Source: an uncultured Chthoniobacterales bacterium
Lineage (GTDB): Bacteria > Verrucomicrobiota > Verrucomicrobiia > Chthoniobacterales > UBA10450
Direction of reading: 5' to 3'
DNA length: 6,848 bases
NCBI GenBank assembly: GCA_955652155.1
Contig: CATPAT010000294.1
Location: 1-6,848 of the forward strand
Part shown: positions 5,178 to 6,848 of the stretch, one piece after another
How the letters are laid out: every line of letters starts with the position of its first letter
Numbering within the stretch: position 1 is the first letter of the stretch
Made by a program: the position numbers and the translations under genes
The notes under the pieces: model-generated
Database searches by the model: none
What the model saw: the letters and a program-made list of their open reading frames with translations, nothing else
Told to the model about the DNA's origin: nothing

Positions 5178-5891
5178 ATGCGCCTCAGCTTTCTAGCCGC
5201 CGCTGTCCTCATTTTTTCACTCAACTTCGGTCTCGCCCGAGAAAATTCCTCCCCGGAACACGTTTCCGCCGCTGCCGTCATTCGCGAGATCAATCTCGCC
5301 CGCGAAAATCCGAGCCTTTACGCCGCTTTCGTCGCCGAATCGCGCCCGTTTCATGTGATTGAACAGGGCCGTGCAGTCGACGAAGCAGTCCGATTTCTTA
5401 AAAAAGCGCGACCACTTCCGCCGCTAACGCTTTCGACCGGAATGTCTCGCGCGGCCGCCGATCATTGCGCCGAACAAGTCGAGGGTCAGCTTGGACATGA
5501 TGGCAGTGATCGGAGGAGTCCCGGCGACCGGATGAGCCGATACGGAACCTGGAGCGCAACTTGGGGTGAAAATATTTCCTATGGCCAGAAAACAGCGCGC
5601 GGAATTGTGCTAACGCTCATCATCGACGACGGCGTTCGCTCGCGTGGTCATCGCAAAAATATTTTCAATCCGAAGTTCAATTATGCGGGTGCTGCGTTTG
5701 GCCCGCACGCGCGATATCGCACCGTGTGCAGCATCGATTTTGCAGGCGGTTATGCCGAACGAGCCGAGGCGCTGGTCGCGCGGAACCCGCAACGTCAGTC
5801 CGGCTCAGACGTTTCGATCGAGCTTAGATTCCGCCGCGATTTGGTGCCGGGATCTTGTTCAGGATCGGCTGAATTGATGGATCGGCCTTGA
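5178..5891 (+). CDS. Secreted CAP/SCP-domain protein
   Basis: A predicted exported protein of 237 residues. Residues 1-20 are a signal peptide (basic start MRLS, hydrophobic core, likely cut after GLA). The rest contains a CAP (SCP/PR-1/YkwD-like) domain. Visible signatures are INLARENPSLYA (38-49), LSTGMSRAAADHCAEQ (85-100), GHDGSDRRSPGDRM (106-119), WGENISYG (129-136), SRGHRKNIFNP (155-165) and CSIDFAGGY (184-192). His107, Glu131 and His158 match conserved cavity residues of the family. The bacterial function is poorly defined; an envelope role is likely. The start ATG 5178 was chosen because it begins the signal peptide; the frame stays open upstream to 4827 but there runs antisense to rplM. 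The last 22 codons overlap the convergent Spy-like gene. That C-terminal tail lies outside the recognisable domain and includes an extra Cys227. Confidence 0.85.
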   Translation: MRLSFLAAAVLIFSLNFGLARENSSPEHVSAAAVIREINLARENPSLYAAFVAESRPFHVIEQGRAVDEAVRFLKKARPLPPLTLSTGMSRAAADHCAEQVEGQLGHDGSDRRSPGDRMSRYGTWSATWGENISYGQKTARGIVLTLIIDDGVRSRGHRKNIFNPKFNYAGAAFGPHARYRTVCSIDFAGGYAERAEALVARNPQRQSGSDVSIELRFRRDLVPGSCSGSAELMDRP

Positions 5892-6150
5892 GCATTGCGC
5901 CATGCATGGCGTCACGAAATTCCTTGTGCGCCTGGCGCATTTTTTCCCGCGCGGCTTGGACCGATGGCTCTTGCATGGCTTTGCGACGAGCGGCCTGCAC
6001 TTTCTGACGTTCTTCCGGTGAAAGATTTGCGAGACGTTGTTCCCAACGACGTCCGCGTCTGCCTTGTTCCTCATCCTGGCCGCGAGCTACTGGAGTGAAT
6101 TGAAGCGCCATCCCCAAGATCGACATCGAAATCAACAATTTCATTTTCAT
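5824..6150 (-). CDS. Small secreted Spy/CpxP-like protein
   Basis: A 108-residue protein. Residues 1-24 look like a signal peptide (MKMKLL start, hydrophobic core, VARG before Gln25). The mature part is short, charged and helical: a Gly/Arg-rich linker (GRRGRRWEQRL), then LANLSPEERQKVQAARRKAM (40-59) and a long predicted helix EKMRQAHKEFRDAMHGAML (69-87). The LSPEERQK block resembles the LTxxQ motif of Spy/CpxP periplasmic chaperones and of 'heavy-metal sensor' proteins, but at low similarity. Start choice: ATG 6150 or ATG 6144 (the MKMK doublet). The open frame extends to 6198, but that stretch is not signal-peptide-like and enters the PiT fragment antisense. No Shine-Dalgarno sequence is seen. 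Its 3' end overlaps the CAP gene by 68 bases, tail to tail. Confidence 0.7.
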   Translation of the reverse strand: MKMKLLISMSILGMALQFTPVARGQDEEQGRRGRRWEQRLANLSPEERQKVQAARRKAMQEPSVQAAREKMRQAHKEFRDAMHGAMLKADPSIQPILNKIPAPNRGGI

Positions 6151-6190
6151 CGAAAAGACAAACCCGGCACGTTGTCGGAAGTTGCGGAAC

Positions 6191-6848
6191 ATGACCACGT
6201 GGTGGTTCGGTTTGCCTTCGAGCTCGAGTCACGCGCTCATTGGCGGCCTTTGCGGCGCGGCTTTCGCGACCGCGCACGAGAATTGGTCGGTCATCAAGTG
6301 GAACGCCGGTGTCTGGCCGAAAGTCATTGTGCCGATGATCACTTCGCCAATCGCCGGATTTATTCTCGGCGGATTCGTGATGTTTCTTCTCTTCGTTTTG
6401 CTGCATCGGCTCACGCCGCACTTTATCCATCAGTTTTTCGGAAAGGCGCAAATCGTCAGCGCGGCGTGGATGGCGCACAGTCACGGCACCAATGACGCTC
6501 AAAAGACGATGGGCATTATTACGCTCGCGCTTTTCACCGGCACAAAAGCCGGCCGGTTTGATCATCTCCCAGCGTGGCTCGAATTTTTACGGACACCGGT
6601 CTTTGCCATGCCGTTGTGGGTAAAAGTGCTTTGCGCGGCAACGATGGCAGTCGGCACCGCCGCCGGCGGTTGGCGGATCATTCGTACGCTCGGCCATCGC
6701 GTCGTGAAATTGCAACCGGTCCACGGATTCGCCGCCGAAACCAGCGCGGCATTGATCATTCAAGCCGCCAGCATTTACGGGATTCCGCTTTCAACGACGC
6801 ACGTGATTTCCACTTCGATCATGGGCGTCGGCGCGGTGAAACGTTTCA
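6191..6848 (+). CDS. pit: PiT-family inorganic phosphate transporter, 5'-truncated and running off the window
   Basis: The frame from ATG 6191 stays open for 219 codons to the window edge. It reads as the second half of a PiT phosphate/cation symporter, an inner-membrane protein. Signatures are TWWFGLPSSSSHALIGGL (3-20), AWMAHSHGTNDAQKTMGII (92-110, the second PiT repeat with the conserved HGTNDAQ), VKLQPVHGFAAETSAA (172-187) and GIPLSTTHVISTSIMGVGA (197-215). Hydrophobic segments lie at about 43-71, 137-160 and 183-210. In complete homologues roughly 100 residues, including the first GFHDAAN-type repeat, precede TWWFGLPSSSS. Here they are absent: the open frame extends back only to a TGA at 6101, through unrelated sequence antisense to the Spy-like signal peptide. 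It could be a pseudogene remnant, a rearranged gene with its N-terminus elsewhere, or an assembly chimera. The family call is very secure; intactness is doubtful. Confidence 0.85.
   Translation, partial: MTTWWFGLPSSSSHALIGGLCGAAFATAHENWSVIKWNAGVWPKVIVPMITSPIAGFILGGFVMFLLFVLLHRLTPHFIHQFFGKAQIVSAAWMAHSHGTNDAQKTMGIITLALFTGTKAGRFDHLPAWLEFLRTPVFAMPLWVKVLCAATMAVGTAAGGWRIIRTLGHRVVKLQPVHGFAAETSAALIIQAASIYGIPLSTTHVISTSIMGVGAVKRF

Noticed and set aside
5172..5179. Perfect TATAAT on both strands at ATTATAAT
   Set aside because: On the plus strand it overlaps the CAP start codon, so transcription would begin inside the gene. On the minus strand no -35 is found at proper distance. TTGACA at 5129-5124 is a better rplM candidate.
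6037..6495. Plus-strand frame of 152 codons
   Set aside because: It overlaps the Spy-like gene antisense and reads PiT codons in the wrong frame.
6071..6565. Minus-strand frame of 164 codons
   Set aside because: It is a shadow of the PiT fragment, rich in Arg and His, with no motif; the plus-strand PiT reading is unmistakable.
1..6848. CRISPR array, tRNA, insertion sequence, toxin-antitoxin or defence system
   Set aside because: No direct-repeat array, tRNA cloverleaf, transposase motif or recognised defence protein was found. Apart from the hairpins described, the intergenic gaps are short (at most about 135 bases).

Overview
The window looks like chromosomal housekeeping DNA from a bacterium of the PVC group, most likely a soil-type Verrucomicrobium. 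That placement is inferred, not proved. It rests on the protein flavour (class V aminotransferase, DUF421 protein, PiT fragment, short Spy-like secreted protein), mid-50s GC by eye, the scarcity of Shine-Dalgarno sequences, and an RNase P RNA whose L15 loop lacks the usual GGU motif. No phage, transposase, CRISPR, tRNA or defence gene is visible.

Layout, left to right. (1) Minus strand, 1-936: a peroxiredoxin gene followed by acnA (aconitase, cut by the window edge). The two overlap by four bases (GTGA), so they look co-translated. (2) Plus strand, 1072-1520: rnpB, the class A RNase P RNA, with a candidate extended -10 promoter and a very clean intrinsic terminator. (3) Minus strand, 1518-3185: a DUF421 membrane protein gene followed by a class V PLP-dependent aminotransferase that converges on the rnpB terminator. 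(4) Plus strand, 3321-4139: a YfgM-like membrane-anchored TPR protein. A compound palindromic element of about 60 bp follows it. (5) Minus strand, 4240-5078: the conserved rplM-rpsI operon (L13-S9), with a candidate TTGACA promoter. (6) Plus strand, 5178-5891: a secreted CAP/SCP-domain protein. Its 3' end overlaps that of (7) a convergent small secreted Spy-like protein at 5824-6150, minus strand. (8) Plus strand, 6191 to the window end: the second half of a PiT phosphate transporter. It begins abruptly inside the family's conserved core only 41 bp from the Spy-like start codon, which points to a truncation, rearrangement or assembly junction.

The genes do not form one pathway. Two functional pairings stand out. 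The peroxiredoxin/aconitase pair couples a peroxide scavenger to an oxidant-sensitive Fe-S enzyme. The rplM-rpsI pair is a near-universal ribosomal operon.

I see no convincing new biological system. The observations most worth checking are the PiT junction, the GGU-less RNase P RNA with an apparently duplicated hairpin, the palindromic element at 4142-4199, and the lack of Shine-Dalgarno sequences at several confident starts.
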